NCBI RefSeq assembly: GCF_014649495.1 | Contig: NZ_BMTD01000011.1 | Location: 124,001 to 188,000 of the forward strand | Reading direction: 5' to 3' | Origin: Streptomyces filipinensis | Lineage (GTDB): Bacteria; Actinomycetota; Actinomycetes; Streptomycetales; Streptomycetaceae | DNA length: 64,000 bases | Shown here: piece by piece, positions 1 to 9,951 of the stretch | Layout of the letters: the number at the start of each line of letters is the position of its first letter | How positions within the stretch are numbered: position 1 is the first letter of the stretch | Notes under the pieces: generated by a model | What the model saw: the letters and a program-made list of their open reading frames with translations, nothing else | Databases searched by the model: none | What the model was told of the DNA's origin: nothing | Position numbers and translations under genes: made by a program

Positions 1-613
1 GGCTGCCCGAGAGGTTGACGAGGACGGTCGCACCAGCCAGCGCGGCCTCCGAACTCGGCGGCACCGGCACCCACATGTCCTCGCAGATCTCGGCGTGCAG
101 CACGAGTCCGGGCAGGTCCGTCGCCGCGAACAGCAGGTCCACCCCGAACGGCACGTCCGCGCCGCCGAGCCGGATCGTTCCGCCGCGCTCGTCGTCGCCC
201 CCGGCGATCTGCCGGCGCTCGTAGAACTCGCGGTAGTTCGGCGGGTACGACTTCGGGACGACGCCCAGGATCCGGCCGCGGTGCACGATCACCGCGCAGT
301 TGAAGATCCGGTCGCGGTGGCGCAGCGGGGCGCCGACGACCAGGACCGGCAGCAGCTTCGCCGACTCGGCCACGATCGTCGCGAGCGCCGTCTCGACGTC
401 GTCGAGCACGGCGTCCTGCAGCAGCAGGTCGTCGATGGCGTACCCGGTCAGGCACAGCTCAGGGAACACGGCGACCGCGACGCCCTCCTCGGCGCACCGG
501 CGGGCATGGCGCAGGACCGCCTCCGCGTTGGCGGGCGGGTCGGCGATGACGGTGTGGCCCGTGCACGCGGCGACGCGCGCGAAGCCGTGCTGGTAGATCG
601 ACCAGAAGCTCAA
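1..613 (-). CDS. nadE: Glutamine-dependent NAD+ synthase, N-terminal part (runs off the window)
   Basis: This is the amidase half of an NAD+ synthase, which releases ammonia from glutamine for amidation of deamido-NAD in the cytosol. Read on the minus strand, the protein begins (M)SFWSIYQHGFARVAACT and continues with a nitrilase-fold pattern: PELCLTGY (catalytic Glu region), a central PKSYPPNYREFYERR (Lys region) and LHAEICEDMWVP (nucleophile Cys), then LVNLSGS at the window edge. I chose the TTG at 613 because GGAAAGAGG lies six bases upstream and the homologous protein begins there. The C-terminal synthetase domain lies outside the window. Identification rests on recognised family motifs. 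Confidence 0.9.
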   Translation of the reverse strand, partial: MSFWSIYQHGFARVAACTGHTVIADPPANAEAVLRHARRCAEEGVAVAVFPELCLTGYAIDDLLLQDAVLDDVETALATIVAESAKLLPVLVVGAPLRHRDRIFNCAVIVHRGRILGVVPKSYPPNYREFYERRQIAGGDDERGGTIRLGGADVPFGVDLLFAATDLPGLVLHAEICEDMWVPVPPSSEAALAGATVLVNLSGS

Positions 614-698
614 CGGGACCTCTTTCCGAAGCGACTTTCCCACAGAGGAAGCGTAAAGGGCGGCCCGCCACCCACCCCCCACCTGCGGGTTTCAGTGC

Positions 699-752
699 GC
701 TGAAGCCGTCCACCGCGGGCTGAAACCCGGCTGAAGCCATGCTGAACCGCCC
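699..752 (+). promoter_or_regulatory. SARP-type direct repeats in front of the ABC exporter operon
   Basis: The hexamer GCTGAA occurs at 699, 719, 730 and 741. The last three copies are exactly 11 bp apart, one helical turn, and each is followed by a CC-containing tail (GCTGAANCC). A possible -10 (CAGTCT, 759-764) lies just downstream and would place transcription start at about the ATG at 772. Direct repeats with 11-bp spacing upstream of -10 are the usual target layout of SARP and PhoP-type activators. A SARP gene lies convergently just beyond the operon. Binding by that protein is inference. Confidence 0.5.
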
Positions 753-771
753 GGTCGGCAGTCTCTGCGGC

Positions 772-1743
772 ATGACGACGACGGACCACGAACTCGCGAT
801 CGCAGCCACCGGGTTGCGCAAGTCCTACGGGGACAAGACCGTCCTCGACGGCATCGACATCCAGGTGCCCGCCGGCACGATCTTCTCCCTCCTCGGGCCG
901 AACGGCGCGGGCAAGACCACGGCGGTCGGCATCCTGTCCACCCTGATCCGCGCCGACGCCGGCCAGGCCCGGATCGCCGGACACGACGTGATCGCCGGGG
1001 CACAGGCGGTCCGCGCGGCGATCGGGGTCACCGGCCAGTTCTCCGCCGTGGACGGACTGATCACCGGTGAGGAGAACATGCTGCTGATGGCCGACCTGCA
1101 GCACCTCTCCCGCCAGGAGGGCCGGCGGGTCACCGCCGAGCTGCTGGAGCGCTTCGACCTGGTGGAGGCCGCGAAGAAGCCGGCCTCGACCTACTCCGGC
1201 GGCATGAAGCGCCGCCTCGACATCGCCATGACGCTGGTGGGCGACCCGCGGATCATCTTCCTCGACGAGCCGACCACCGGACTCGACCCGCGCTCGCGCC
1301 ACACCATGTGGCAGATCATCCGCGAGCTGGTCTCCGCCGGCACGACCGTCTTCCTCACCACCCAGTACCTGGACGAGGCCGACCAGCTGGCCGACCGCAT
1401 CGCGGTGCTCAACGGCGGCAAGCTCGTCGCCCAGGGCAGTGCCGCCGAGCTGAAGCGTCTGGTCCCCGGCGGCCATGTGCGGCTGCGGTTCGCCGAGCCG
1501 GTGGCGTACGAGCGCGCGGCGACCGCGCTGCGCGAGACCGTGCGCGACGACGAGGCGCTGACCCTGCAGATCCCCAGCGACGGCAGCCAGCGCGAACTGC
1601 GCGCCATCCTCGACTGGCTCGACGCGGCCGGCATCGAGGCCGACGAGCTGTCCGTGCACACCCCGGACCTGGACGACGTGTTCTTCGCCCTGACCGGCAG
1701 CTCCGTACCCGCTCAGACCACCGACAAGGAGACCGTCCGATGA
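772..1743 (+). CDS. Daunorubicin-resistance-type (DrrA-like) ABC transporter ATPase
   Basis: This is the cytosolic ATPase of a two-gene ABC exporter. Visible motifs are Walker A GPNGAGKTT at about residues 42-50, the ABC signature YSGGMKRR near 141-148, Walker B IIFLDEP near 161-167 with TTGLDPRSR, and the C-terminal domain typical of DrrA-family proteins. The family exports hydrophobic small molecules, often antibiotics; the substrate here is unknown. The ATG at 772 is preferred over an in-frame ATG at 739. No ribosome-binding site precedes it, but a putative -10 lies 8-13 bases upstream, so the mRNA is probably leaderless. The stop overlaps the next gene's start (ATGA), so the pair is translationally coupled. 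Confidence 0.88.
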   Translation: MTTTDHELAIAATGLRKSYGDKTVLDGIDIQVPAGTIFSLLGPNGAGKTTAVGILSTLIRADAGQARIAGHDVIAGAQAVRAAIGVTGQFSAVDGLITGEENMLLMADLQHLSRQEGRRVTAELLERFDLVEAAKKPASTYSGGMKRRLDIAMTLVGDPRIIFLDEPTTGLDPRSRHTMWQIIRELVSAGTTVFLTTQYLDEADQLADRIAVLNGGKLVAQGSAAELKRLVPGGHVRLRFAEPVAYERAATALRETVRDDEALTLQIPSDGSQRELRAILDWLDAAGIEADELSVHTPDLDDVFFALTGSSVPAQTTDKETVR

Positions 1744-2534
1744 GCACCGCCGGCTACGCGTTCCGCGACAACCTCACCATGCTGCGCCGCAACCTCCTGC
1801 ACGCGCGCCGCTACCCCTCCCTCACCCTGAACCTCCTGCTCACCCCGGTCATCCTGCTGCTGCTCTTCGTCTACGTCTTCGGTGACGTGATGAGCGCGGG
1901 CATCAACGGCGGCCACGCCGACCGGGCCGACTACGTCGCCTACCTCGTCCCCGGCATTCTCTTCCTGACCGTGGCCATGACCTCGCTCGGCACCGCGGTG
2001 TCCGTGTGCACCGACATGACCGAGGGCATCATGGCCCGGTTCCGCACCATGGCGATCTCCCGCGCCTCCGTGCTGATCGGCCATGTGGTCGGCAGCGTGA
2101 TCAAGACGCTGACGGCTCTGCTGATCGTCCTGGGCATCGGACTGGCCATCGGCTTCCGGCCCGACGCGACGCCGGTGGAGTGGATCGCGGCGGTCGGGCT
2201 GATGGCGCTGGTGAGCCTCGGGCTGACCTGGATGGCGGTCGGCATGGGCCTGGTGAGTCCCAACCCCGAGGGGGCCAGCAACATCGGGACCCCGCTGGTC
2301 ATGCTGCCGTTCCTGTCCAGCGCGTTCGTCCCGGTGGACGCCATGCCGAGCTGGTTCCGCTGGTTCGCCGAGTACCAGCCGTTCTCGCCCGCCATCGAGA
2401 CACTGCGCGGGCTGCTGCTGGGCAGCGGGATCGGCACGAAGAACGCGGTGCTGACGTTGGCGTGGTGGGCGGTGCTGTCGGTGCTGGGCTACCTGTGGTC
2501 CAAGGGGCAGTTCAATCGCGAGCCGAAGCGGTGA
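1740..2534 (+). CDS. ABC-2 type (DrrB-like) transporter permease
   Basis: This 264-residue membrane protein forms the channel half of the exporter with the preceding ATPase. It has about six hydrophobic segments, including LLLTPVILLLLFVYVFGDV, VPGILFLTVAMTSLGTAVS, LTALLIVLGIGLAIGF and VGLMALVSLGLTWMAVGMG. It carries the ABC-2 family pattern around FVPVDAMPSWFRWFAEYQPFSP and ends in a basic cytosolic tail. It starts four bases inside the ATPase gene. With the SARP-like repeats upstream and a SARP regulator next door, the exporter may handle a secondary metabolite, though no biosynthetic genes are present in the window to support this. Confidence 0.88.
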   Translation: MSTAGYAFRDNLTMLRRNLLHARRYPSLTLNLLLTPVILLLLFVYVFGDVMSAGINGGHADRADYVAYLVPGILFLTVAMTSLGTAVSVCTDMTEGIMARFRTMAISRASVLIGHVVGSVIKTLTALLIVLGIGLAIGFRPDATPVEWIAAVGLMALVSLGLTWMAVGMGLVSPNPEGASNIGTPLVMLPFLSSAFVPVDAMPSWFRWFAEYQPFSPAIETLRGLLLGSGIGTKNAVLTLAWWAVLSVLGYLWSKGQFNREPKR

Positions 2535-2584
2535 GTCCGGCCGGACGGCGGGTGCGGGTCCCGTGCGATGGTCCGCGCAGTTCC

Positions 2585-2604
2585 CCGCGCCCCTCCGGGC
2601 GCGG
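2585..2604. terminator. Hairpin between convergent permease and SARP genes
   Basis: A perfect 8-bp stem, CCGCGCCC/GGGCGCGG, with a CTCC loop lies between the stop of the permease (2534) and the stop of the SARP gene (2605). There is no T-run, as is common in high-G+C genomes. It probably ends transcription from both sides. Confidence 0.55.
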
Positions 2605-5600
2605 TCAGCCCCCGGCGTTCACCAGTTCCCGCCGGGCCTCCGCCCGCAGCTCCTCCCGCCCCAGGGCGGCGTACCTCGACCTCGCGTCGGCGTACGCCGC
2701 CCCGTCGGCGTTCTCGGCCGCCTCCCGGGACCGGGGCAGTGACAGGGTGGGGAACTCCCGTACCACCGGCATCCGTTCCGCCAGCGCCACCAGCCGTACG
2801 GCCGCCGGGTCGCCCTGGGCCAGCCCGGCGTGCCCGAGCGCCAGCAACACCGTTCCGTACACCGGCAGTTCCACCGGCGACCCGTCGACCGGCGAGCCGC
2901 CGGCCGGGGCACCGGACAACAGCCCGAGCAGCCGCGTCCGCAACTCCCCGGTGAGCCCGGCGACCGGTTCCGGCCGGCCCTGCAGCGCGTGCGCGGCCAC
3001 GGCGGCCGCCTGCACCTGCAGCGCCCACGGGTCCACGAACGGGTCGTCGGCGGCGTACCGCGCACTGATCTTCCGCACATGCTCGGCCGCCCGGCGCCAC
3101 AGCCCGAGCCCGACCTCGGTCAGCCCCCGGGCCAGCGCGATCTCCGCCCTGGCCGCCAGCTCCGGGCTGTACATCCCGTCCGACTCCGGCGGCTGGTCCA
3201 GGGCGGCGAGGCCCAGCCAGTACTCGGCCTCGTCGATCTCGCCCCGGTGCAGACAGGCCAGCACCAGCCCCCAGCGGACGCCGATCGAGTCCGACCAGTC
3301 GCCGAACGCGTCCAGCGCGCCCAGGGCGGCCCGCAGATGGTCGTACGCCTCCGCACCCCGCTCGGACTGCAGGCACAGCTCGCTGACCCGGCCGTGGCTG
3401 AGCAGCCGCATGGCCGGGTTGTCCAGCGGGGCGAGCGCGTCGACCATCCGGCGGGCGCTGTCCAGCGCCCGCTCCGTGTCGTGTCCGGCCTCCCAGACGT
3501 AGCTGGCGACACCCGCGGCTATGCCCGCCAGCATCGGCTCGTCGGCCTCGCACAGCTCCTGGAGCCGGGCGAACTGCGGCGGCCGCATCTCCGGTACGGC
3601 GCACAGCACGGCGGACAGGGCCCGTACCACGGTGTCCGGCGGGGCGGGCGGCAGCCGGCGCAGCGTCACCAACTGGCGTACGGCGTGCGGGCCGTGGCCC
3701 ATGAAGAGACTCGCCGCGCACACCGCCGCCGCGCTGCGGGCCGGTTCCACGTCCTCGGGGTCCTCGGGCCGGAAGTGGGACAGGGGGCCCGCGGTGTCGG
3801 CGGCCAGCGAGGCCAGCCGGGCGTAGCTGGAGCCGGTGGACCACAGGGACGACAGTACGGCGGTGACGGCGGCGGTGGTCGGTCCGTCGGTGCGGGCCAG
3901 CGCGTGCCGCAGGGCGAGGACGAGGTTGTCCTGCTCGGCGCGGATCCGGGCCCAGGCGGGCACCGGATCGTGGCTGAAGAGCAGGTCGTGGTGGGCCCGG
4001 CCGAAGTCCCTCGCCCAGGCGAGGAACCGGCCCTTCACCGCCTCCTCCTCACCGGCCGCGGCCCGCTGGTCGGCACCGAACTCGCGCAGCGTCTCCAGCA
4101 TGTGGAACCGCACCCCGGAAGGGCTCTCGCCCACCTTGATCAGGGACTGCCCGGCCAGTTGCTCCAGCAGCGCCAGCGCGTCCCCGGTGTCGCCGAGCAC
4201 GTACTCCGCCGCGTCCTCGGTGAAGCCGCCGGGGAACACGGACAGGGCGCGCAGGGCGGCCCGGCCGTCGGGTTCCAGCAGGTTCCAGCTCCAGTCGACC
4301 ACGGCGCGCAGGGTGCGGTGCCGCTCGGGTGCGTCGCGGCTGCCGCCGCGCAGCAGCGAGAAGCGGTCCCGCAGCCTGCGGGAGATGTCGGCCACGGAGA
4401 GCACCCGCACCCGGGCCGCGGCCAGTTCCACGGCGAGCGGCAGCCCGTCCAGGTGCCGGCAGATCTCGGCGACCAGTGCCGCGGGCAGCTCCACACCGGG
4501 TCGCGCGGCCCGCGCCCGCTGCACGAAGAGCTCGACGGAGGTGGCCTGGGACAGCTCCGGCAGGGCGTACACCGACTCCGACGTCAGCCCGAGCGGGGCC
4601 CGGCTGGTGGCCAGGACCCGCAGCTCCCTGGACCGCGACACCAGCGCCTGGACGAGGGCGGCCGCGCCCGCGACGACCTGTTCGCAGTTGTCCAGCACCA
4701 GCAGCGCGGGCCCGGTGCCCAGCGCGCCGACGATGCCGCTCAGCACGTCCCCGCCGCCGCCGGCGTACGGCCGGCCGTCTCCCGCGCCGACCGCCGAGGC
4801 CACCTCACCGGCCACGTCGTCGTCGGCGGTGACGCCGGCCAGCGGGACGAAGTGCACCACGGGCTGCTCGGCCGCCCGGCCCACCGCGTGGGAGAGGCGG
4901 GTCTTGCCCAGCCCGCCGGGACCGACGACGGTGACCACGCGGGACTCGCGCAGCAGCCCGGTCACGGCGGCGAGGTCGGCGTCCCGGCCCAGCAGCGGGT
5001 TCGGCTCGTGCGGCACGCCGTGCCGGACCGGCGGCGCGTCCGCGCTCAGCAACTCCTGGTAGACGGCCTTGAGAGGGCGGCCGGGGTCGGTGCCCAGATC
5101 GTCCCGCAGCACCCGGCGATAGCCGTCGTACCGGGTCAGCGCGGCGGCCCGGCCGGCGGTGGCCGCCTCGCAGCGCAACAGCTCCGCCAGCACCTCCTCG
5201 TCCCGCGGCAGCTCCTGGGCCAGGCCGGCCAGAGGCGCCGCGGCCTCCTCCCGCCGCCCGAGCCGGGCCAGCGCGAGCGCCCGGGAGCGGACCAGCGCAC
5301 GGTGGGTCCGGTCCCGGTCGGCCCGCAGCGCGGCCACCGGATCGTGCAGGTCCTCTCCCGCCCCGGTGCCCACGCTCCCGTCCCACAGCGCCAGCCCGGC
5401 CTCGGCCCGGGACAGGGCTCCCGCGTGATCCCCGGCCCGGGCGCGCTCGGCGCTCGCCGCTTCGTGGAGCAGCAGCGCGGAACTGTCGACCTGCGTCTCC
5501 TCCAGCGCCAGCCGGTACCCGGTCGGGGTGCTCACGACCAGCTCGGCGCCCAGCTGGGCCCTGAGCCGCGACACGAGGATCTGCACCGCCTTGCCCGGCC

Positions 5601-5763
5601 GCTCGGGCAGCTCGTCCGCCCACAGCCCCTCCACGAGCCGGCCCGTGCTGCAGCCGGTGCGCAGGTCCGCCGCGAGCAGGGCGAGCAGCCCGCGCAGCCG
5701 GGGTGCGGTGATCTCCCGCCCACGGCAGGCGACTCGGGACAGCAGGGTCAGCTCGGTCGTCAC
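2605..5763 (-). CDS. AfsR-like SARP regulator (BTAD plus NB-ARC ATPase)
   Basis: This large 1052-residue regulator has an OmpR-type winged helix at about residues 1-85 (APRLRGLLALL, TGYRLALEE), a BTAD domain at about 90-245 (helical, ending DDLGTDPGRPLKAVYQELL), and an ATPase of NB-ARC/STAND type with Walker A GPGGLGKTRL at 281-290 and ALLVLDNCEQ as Walker B. The C-terminal half is helical and TPR-like. Proteins of this build (AfsR and relatives) are ATP-dependent transcription activators of secondary-metabolite genes. The GTG at 5763 is chosen because homology begins at TTELTLLSRV. TAGTCT about 10 bases upstream suggests a leaderless transcript. Its target may be the exporter promoter at 699-752. 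Confidence 0.85.
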   Translation of the reverse strand: MTTELTLLSRVACRGREITAPRLRGLLALLAADLRTGCSTGRLVEGLWADELPERPGKAVQILVSRLRAQLGAELVVSTPTGYRLALEETQVDSSALLLHEAASAERARAGDHAGALSRAEAGLALWDGSVGTGAGEDLHDPVAALRADRDRTHRALVRSRALALARLGRREEAAAPLAGLAQELPRDEEVLAELLRCEAATAGRAAALTRYDGYRRVLRDDLGTDPGRPLKAVYQELLSADAPPVRHGVPHEPNPLLGRDADLAAVTGLLRESRVVTVVGPGGLGKTRLSHAVGRAAEQPVVHFVPLAGVTADDDVAGEVASAVGAGDGRPYAGGGGDVLSGIVGALGTGPALLVLDNCEQVVAGAAALVQALVSRSRELRVLATSRAPLGLTSESVYALPELSQATSVELFVQRARAARPGVELPAALVAEICRHLDGLPLAVELAAARVRVLSVADISRRLRDRFSLLRGGSRDAPERHRTLRAVVDWSWNLLEPDGRAALRALSVFPGGFTEDAAEYVLGDTGDALALLEQLAGQSLIKVGESPSGVRFHMLETLREFGADQRAAAGEEEAVKGRFLAWARDFGRAHHDLLFSHDPVPAWARIRAEQDNLVLALRHALARTDGPTTAAVTAVLSSLWSTGSSYARLASLAADTAGPLSHFRPEDPEDVEPARSAAAVCAASLFMGHGPHAVRQLVTLRRLPPAPPDTVVRALSAVLCAVPEMRPPQFARLQELCEADEPMLAGIAAGVASYVWEAGHDTERALDSARRMVDALAPLDNPAMRLLSHGRVSELCLQSERGAEAYDHLRAALGALDAFGDWSDSIGVRWGLVLACLHRGEIDEAEYWLGLAALDQPPESDGMYSPELAARAEIALARGLTEVGLGLWRRAAEHVRKISARYAADDPFVDPWALQVQAAAVAAHALQGRPEPVAGLTGELRTRLLGLLSGAPAGGSPVDGSPVELPVYGTVLLALGHAGLAQGDPAAVRLVALAERMPVVREFPTLSLPRSREAAENADGAAYADARSRYAALGREELRAEARRELVNAGG

Positions 5764-5958
5764 GCCCCGAAGACTAACCAGCGGGACTGCCCGGCGACCG
5801 GCGCAGGCCGACCGCCCCGGGTCCGGTCGTCTCCGTAAGAGACCCGTCAAAGCCGTGAGCGCGGCCGTATGAGAGGCGTCAACGGACGACCGGATCCGGC
5901 CACAGGGGCGCTTTCCTCTAACCGTCCGTTCCACCGAACCTCACTCCAGGAGTTCGCG

Positions 5959-6042
5959 ATGGCCGATCTGGCCTTCGTCGTCACCGTGCTCGCGGGTTTC
6001 GCGCTGGTGGCCCTCGTCGCCAAGGCGGTGACGAAGCTGTGA
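5959..6042 (+). CDS. Small membrane protein upstream of kdpF (27 aa)
   Basis: This short frame encodes [20 protein letters not shown] followed by AKAVTKL: a single transmembrane helix with a basic C-terminus. It has a good ribosome-binding site (CCAGGAG, about 7 bases before ATG) and its stop overlaps the GTG of kdpF (GTGA), so it is translationally coupled to the kdp operon. It is similar in size and build to KdpF but different in sequence. I know of no described function. It may be a second small stabilising subunit of the Kdp complex, which is inference from position and topology. Confidence 0.6.
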   Translation: MADLAFVVTVLAGFALVALVAKAVTKL

Positions 6043-6128
6043 CCGCCGAGAACGTCGTCGGCCTGGTCGTGGCCGTCGCCCTGCTGGGCTATCTCGTCCT
6101 CGCCCTGATCTTCCCGGAGAGGTTCTGA
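6039..6128 (+). CDS. kdpF: K+-transporting ATPase small subunit KdpF
   Basis: This 29-residue hydrophobic peptide ([20 protein letters not shown], then LALIFPERF) matches the size and typical ending (FPE-F) of KdpF, a single-helix peptide that stabilises the KdpABC complex in the membrane. The GTG start at 6039 overlaps the stop of the preceding small gene. kdpA begins eight bases after its stop. Confidence 0.85.
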   Translation: MTAENVVGLVVAVALLGYLVLALIFPERF

Positions 6129-6136
6129 GCGCTGAC

Positions 6137-7798
6137 ATGGGTCCCGTACTCGCGGGCGTGCTCCAGCTGCTCGCTCTGACAGGCGCGCTGGCACTCGTCC
6201 ACATTCCCGCCGGCACCTACATGGCCCGGGTCTACTCCTCCACCCGGCATCTGCGGGTGGAGAGGTGGATCTACAAGGGCATCGGTGCCGACCCCGACAC
6301 CGAGATGACCTGGCCCGCGTATCTGCGCGGGGTGCTGGCCTTCTCGGCGGCCGGCGTCCTCTTCCTCTATCTGCTGCAGCGGCTGCAGGGCGTGCTGCCC
6401 GGCTCGCTGCACTTCGCCTCCGTGAATCCGGCGCAGTCGTTCAACACGGCCGTGTCCTTCGTGACGAACACCAACTGGCAGTCGTACTACGGCGAGCAGA
6501 CCATGGGGCACGTCGTGCAGACCGCCGGTCTGGCGGTGCAGAACTTCGTCTCCGCCGCCGTCGGCATCGCCGTGGCCGTGGCGCTGGTACGTGGTTTCGC
6601 GCGCTCGCGCACCGGTGAGCTGGGTAACTTCTGGGCCGACCTGGTGCGCGGCACCCTGCGGATCCTGGTGCCGGTGGCGGCGATCGCCGCGGTGGTCCTG
6701 GTCGCCTGCGGCGCGATCCAGAACTTCTCCGGCATCCACGAGGTCGGTCAGTTCATGGGCGGCTCGCAGCAGTGGAACGGCGGCGCGGTGGCCTCGACGG
6801 AGGCCATCAAGGAGCTGGGCACCAATGGCGGTGGCGTCTTCAACGCCAACTCCGCCCACCCCTTCGAGAATCCGAGCCCCTTCACGAACCTCTTCGAGAT
6901 CTTCCTGATCCTGGTGATCCCGTTCTCGCTGACCCGCACGTTCGGTGTGATGGTCGGCAGTGTGAAGCAGGGCTACGCGATCCTCGCCACGATGTTCACG
7001 ATCTGGCTGGGCTTCACGGCGCTGATGATGTGGACCGAGTTCGCCCACCACGGCCCGGCGCTGCAGGCCGCGGGCGGCGCGATGGAGGGCAAGGAGGTCC
7101 GCTTCGGGATCGGCGGCTCGTCGATCTTCGCCGTGTCCACGACCCTGACCTCGACCGGCGCGGTGGACTCCTTCCACTCCTCCTTCACCGGCCTGGGCGG
7201 GGGCATCACGACGCTGAGCATGATGCTGGGCGAGATCGCGCCCGGCGGCACCGGCTCCGGCCTCTACGGCATGCTGATCATGGCCGTGATCGCGGTGTTC
7301 ATCGCCGGCCTGATGGTCGGCCGCACGCCCGAGTACCTGGGCAAGAAGATCGGCGGCCGCGAGATGAAGCTCGCCGCCTGCTACATCCTGATCACCCCCG
7401 CCCTGGTGCTGGTCTTCACCGCCGCCTCGATGGCCCTGCCGACCCCGCCGCATTCCATGCTGAACTCCGGCGCGCACGGGTTCTCCGAGGTGCTGTACGC
7501 CTTCACCTCCGCGGCGAACAACAACGGCTCGGCCTTCGCCGGCCTGAACGCGAACACCGACTGGTACAACACCATGACCGGTCTCGCCATGCTGCTCGGC
7601 CGCTTCCTGCCGATGGTGTTCGTCCTGGCCCTGGCCGGCTCGCTCGCGGAACAGCAGCCGGTCCCGGTGACCGCGGGCACCCTGCGCACCGAGAAGCCGC
7701 TGTTCACCGGCCTGCTGGTGGGCGCGATCCTCATCATCACCGGCCTCACCTACTTCCCCGCCCTGGCGCTGGGCCCGCTCGCGGAAGGGCTGGCGTGA
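6137..7798 (+). CDS. kdpA: Potassium-transporting ATPase subunit A
   Basis: KdpA is the K+-binding and translocating membrane subunit of the high-affinity P-type Kdp pump. The 553-residue length is normal. Characteristic segments seen are [14 protein letters not shown], the selectivity-filter-like loops [17 protein letters not shown] and [15 protein letters not shown], and [14 protein letters not shown] near residue 460, which together give the four-fold K+-channel-like repeat. About ten hydrophobic segments are present. It lies in kdpFABC and its stop overlaps the kdpB start (TGATG). The operon is expected to be induced by low external K+ or osmotic stress. Confidence 0.96.
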   Translation: MGPVLAGVLQLLALTGALALVHIPAGTYMARVYSSTRHLRVERWIYKGIGADPDTEMTWPAYLRGVLAFSAAGVLFLYLLQRLQGVLPGSLHFASVNPAQSFNTAVSFVTNTNWQSYYGEQTMGHVVQTAGLAVQNFVSAAVGIAVAVALVRGFARSRTGELGNFWADLVRGTLRILVPVAAIAAVVLVACGAIQNFSGIHEVGQFMGGSQQWNGGAVASTEAIKELGTNGGGVFNANSAHPFENPSPFTNLFEIFLILVIPFSLTRTFGVMVGSVKQGYAILATMFTIWLGFTALMMWTEFAHHGPALQAAGGAMEGKEVRFGIGGSSIFAVSTTLTSTGAVDSFHSSFTGLGGGITTLSMMLGEIAPGGTGSGLYGMLIMAVIAVFIAGLMVGRTPEYLGKKIGGREMKLAACYILITPALVLVFTAASMALPTPPHSMLNSGAHGFSEVLYAFTSAANNNGSAFAGLNANTDWYNTMTGLAMLLGRFLPMVFVLALAGSLAEQQPVPVTAGTLRTEKPLFTGLLVGAILIITGLTYFPALALGPLAEGLA

Positions 7799-9927
7799 TG
7801 ACCACCCGCACAGAGAACCCAGAGGACTCCATGTCCACCCCCACCCTCGCGCCCCACCAGGACGCGCCCACCGGGCACCAGCCCGCCGAGGGCCGTGCCG
7901 GAGCGGGCCTCTTCGACCCCAAGGCACTGGTCAAGTCGCTGCCGGACGCCTTCCGCAAGCTCGATCCGCGGGTGATGGTCAAGTCGCCCGTCATGTTCGT
8001 GGTGTGGATCGGCTCCGTCCTGACCACGGTGTTCTCCCTCAAGGACCCGGGCGACTGGTTCGGCTGGACCATCAGCGCCTGGCTGTGGCTGACGGTCGTC
8101 TTCGCCAACCTGGCCGAGGCGGTCGCCGAGGGCCGCGGCAAGGCACAGGCCGACACCCTGCGCAAGGCCAAGACCGACACCGTCGCCCGCCGGCTCCTCG
8201 CGGACGGCACGACGGAGGAACAGGTCCCCGGCACCGCGCTGACCATCGGTGACCTGGTGGTCTGCGAGGCCGGCGACGTGATCCCCGGTGACGGCGACGT
8301 CGTCGAGGGCGTGGCATCCGTGGACGAGTCGGCGATCACCGGCGAGTCCGCCCCGGTCATCCGGGAGTCCGGCGGCGACCGCTCGGCCGTCACCGGCGGC
8401 ACGAAGGTCCTCTCCGACCGGGTCGTCATCAGGATCACGACCAGGCCGGGCGAGACCTTCATCGACCGGATGATCAACCTGGTCGAGGGCGCCGCCCGGC
8501 AGAAGACGCCCAACGAGATCGCGCTGAACATCCTGCTCGCCTCGCTGACCATCGTGTTCCTGCTGGCCTGTGCCACCCTGCCGCCGCTCGCCACCTACGC
8601 GGGCACGCACCTGACGATGGTCGTGCTGGTCGCCCTGCTGGTCTGCCTGATCCCGACCACCATCGGCGCCCTGCTGTCCGCGATCGGCATCGCGGGCATG
8701 GACCGCCTCGTCCAGCGCAACGTCCTGGCCATGTCCGGGCGCGCGGTCGAGGCCGCGGGTGACGTCTCCACGCTGCTCCTGGACAAGACCGGGACGATCA
8801 CGCTCGGCAACCGCCAGGCCGCCGAGTTCCTGCCGGTGCGCGGGACGACGGAGGCCGAGGTCGCCGACGCCGCCCAGCTGTCGTCGCTGGCCGACGAGAC
8901 GCCCGAGGGCCGGTCCGTGGTCGTCCTGGCGAAGGAGCGGTACGGACTGCGCGAGCGGCACCAGGGCGAGCTGGCCGGCGCCGAGTGGATCGCCTTCACC
9001 GCACAGACCCGGATGTCCGGAGTGGACGTGGACGGGCGCAAGATCCGCAAGGGTGCCACCGCCTCGGTCATCGCCTGGGTCGGGGAACAGGGCGGCGAGG
9101 TCGCGGCGGACGCCCAGGAGCTGACCGACCGGATCTCCGAGGCCGGCGGCACCCCGCTGCTGGTCGCGGTCGAGGACGCGGACGGCGCCCGCGTGCTGGG
9201 TGTCATCCACCTGAAGGACGTGGTCAAGGAGGGCATGCGGGAGCGGTTCGAGGAGCTGCGCCGCATGGGCATCAAGACGGTCATGATCACGGGTGACAAC
9301 CCGCTGACCGCCAAGGCGATCGCCGAGGAGGCCGGCGTCGACGACTTCCTCGCCGAGGCCACCCCCGAGGACAAGATGGCCCTCATCAAGCGGGAGCAGG
9401 CGGGCGGCAAGCTGGTCGCGATGACCGGGGACGGCACCAACGACGCGCCCGCGCTCGCCCAGGCGGACGTCGGCGTGGCCATGAACACCGGTACGTCGGC
9501 CGCCAAGGAGGCCGGCAACATGGTCGACCTCGACTCCAACCCGACCAAGCTCATCGAGATCGTCGAGATCGGCAAGCAACTGCTGATCACCCGGGGCGCG
9601 TTGACGACGTTCTCCATCGCCAACGATGTCGCGAAGTACTTCGCGATCATCCCGGCGCTGTTCGCGGCGGTCTACCCGGGTCTGGACAAGCTGAACATCA
9701 TGCAGCTGTCCTCGCCCAACTCCGCGATCCTGTCGGCCGTCGTCTTCAACGCGCTGATCATCATCGCGCTGGTGCCGCTGTCCCTGAAGGGCGTGCGCTA
9801 CCGGCCGATGAGCGCCGACCGGATGCTGCGGCGCAACCTCGGGATCTACGGCATCGGCGGCCTGGTCGCACCGTTCATCGGCATCAAGGTCATCGACCTG
9901 CTCATCTCCCTCATCCCCGGGCTGTGA
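7798..9927 (+). CDS. kdpB: Potassium-transporting P-type ATPase subunit B
   Basis: KdpB hydrolyses ATP and energises K+ transport through KdpA. Visible P-type motifs are ITGESAPV at about residue 181 (actuator domain), the phosphorylation site [13 protein letters not shown] at about 328, [25 protein letters not shown], and [22 protein letters not shown]. Hydrophobic segments flank these, and the C-terminal helices match KdpB. The first ATG (7798) overlaps the kdpA stop and has GGAAGGG upstream. An in-frame ATG at 7831, preceded by AGAGGA, is a plausible alternative that would shorten the protein by 11 residues. Confidence 0.96.
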   Translation: MTTRTENPEDSMSTPTLAPHQDAPTGHQPAEGRAGAGLFDPKALVKSLPDAFRKLDPRVMVKSPVMFVVWIGSVLTTVFSLKDPGDWFGWTISAWLWLTVVFANLAEAVAEGRGKAQADTLRKAKTDTVARRLLADGTTEEQVPGTALTIGDLVVCEAGDVIPGDGDVVEGVASVDESAITGESAPVIRESGGDRSAVTGGTKVLSDRVVIRITTRPGETFIDRMINLVEGAARQKTPNEIALNILLASLTIVFLLACATLPPLATYAGTHLTMVVLVALLVCLIPTTIGALLSAIGIAGMDRLVQRNVLAMSGRAVEAAGDVSTLLLDKTGTITLGNRQAAEFLPVRGTTEAEVADAAQLSSLADETPEGRSVVVLAKERYGLRERHQGELAGAEWIAFTAQTRMSGVDVDGRKIRKGATASVIAWVGEQGGEVAADAQELTDRISEAGGTPLLVAVEDADGARVLGVIHLKDVVKEGMRERFEELRRMGIKTVMITGDNPLTAKAIAEEAGVDDFLAEATPEDKMALIKREQAGGKLVAMTGDGTNDAPALAQADVGVAMNTGTSAAKEAGNMVDLDSNPTKLIEIVEIGKQLLITRGALTTFSIANDVAKYFAIIPALFAAVYPGLDKLNIMQLSSPNSAILSAVVFNALIIIALVPLSLKGVRYRPMSADRMLRRNLGIYGIGGLVAPFIGIKVIDLLISLIPGL

Positions 9928-9951
9928 CTCTTCAAAGGCGTGCTGATCACC

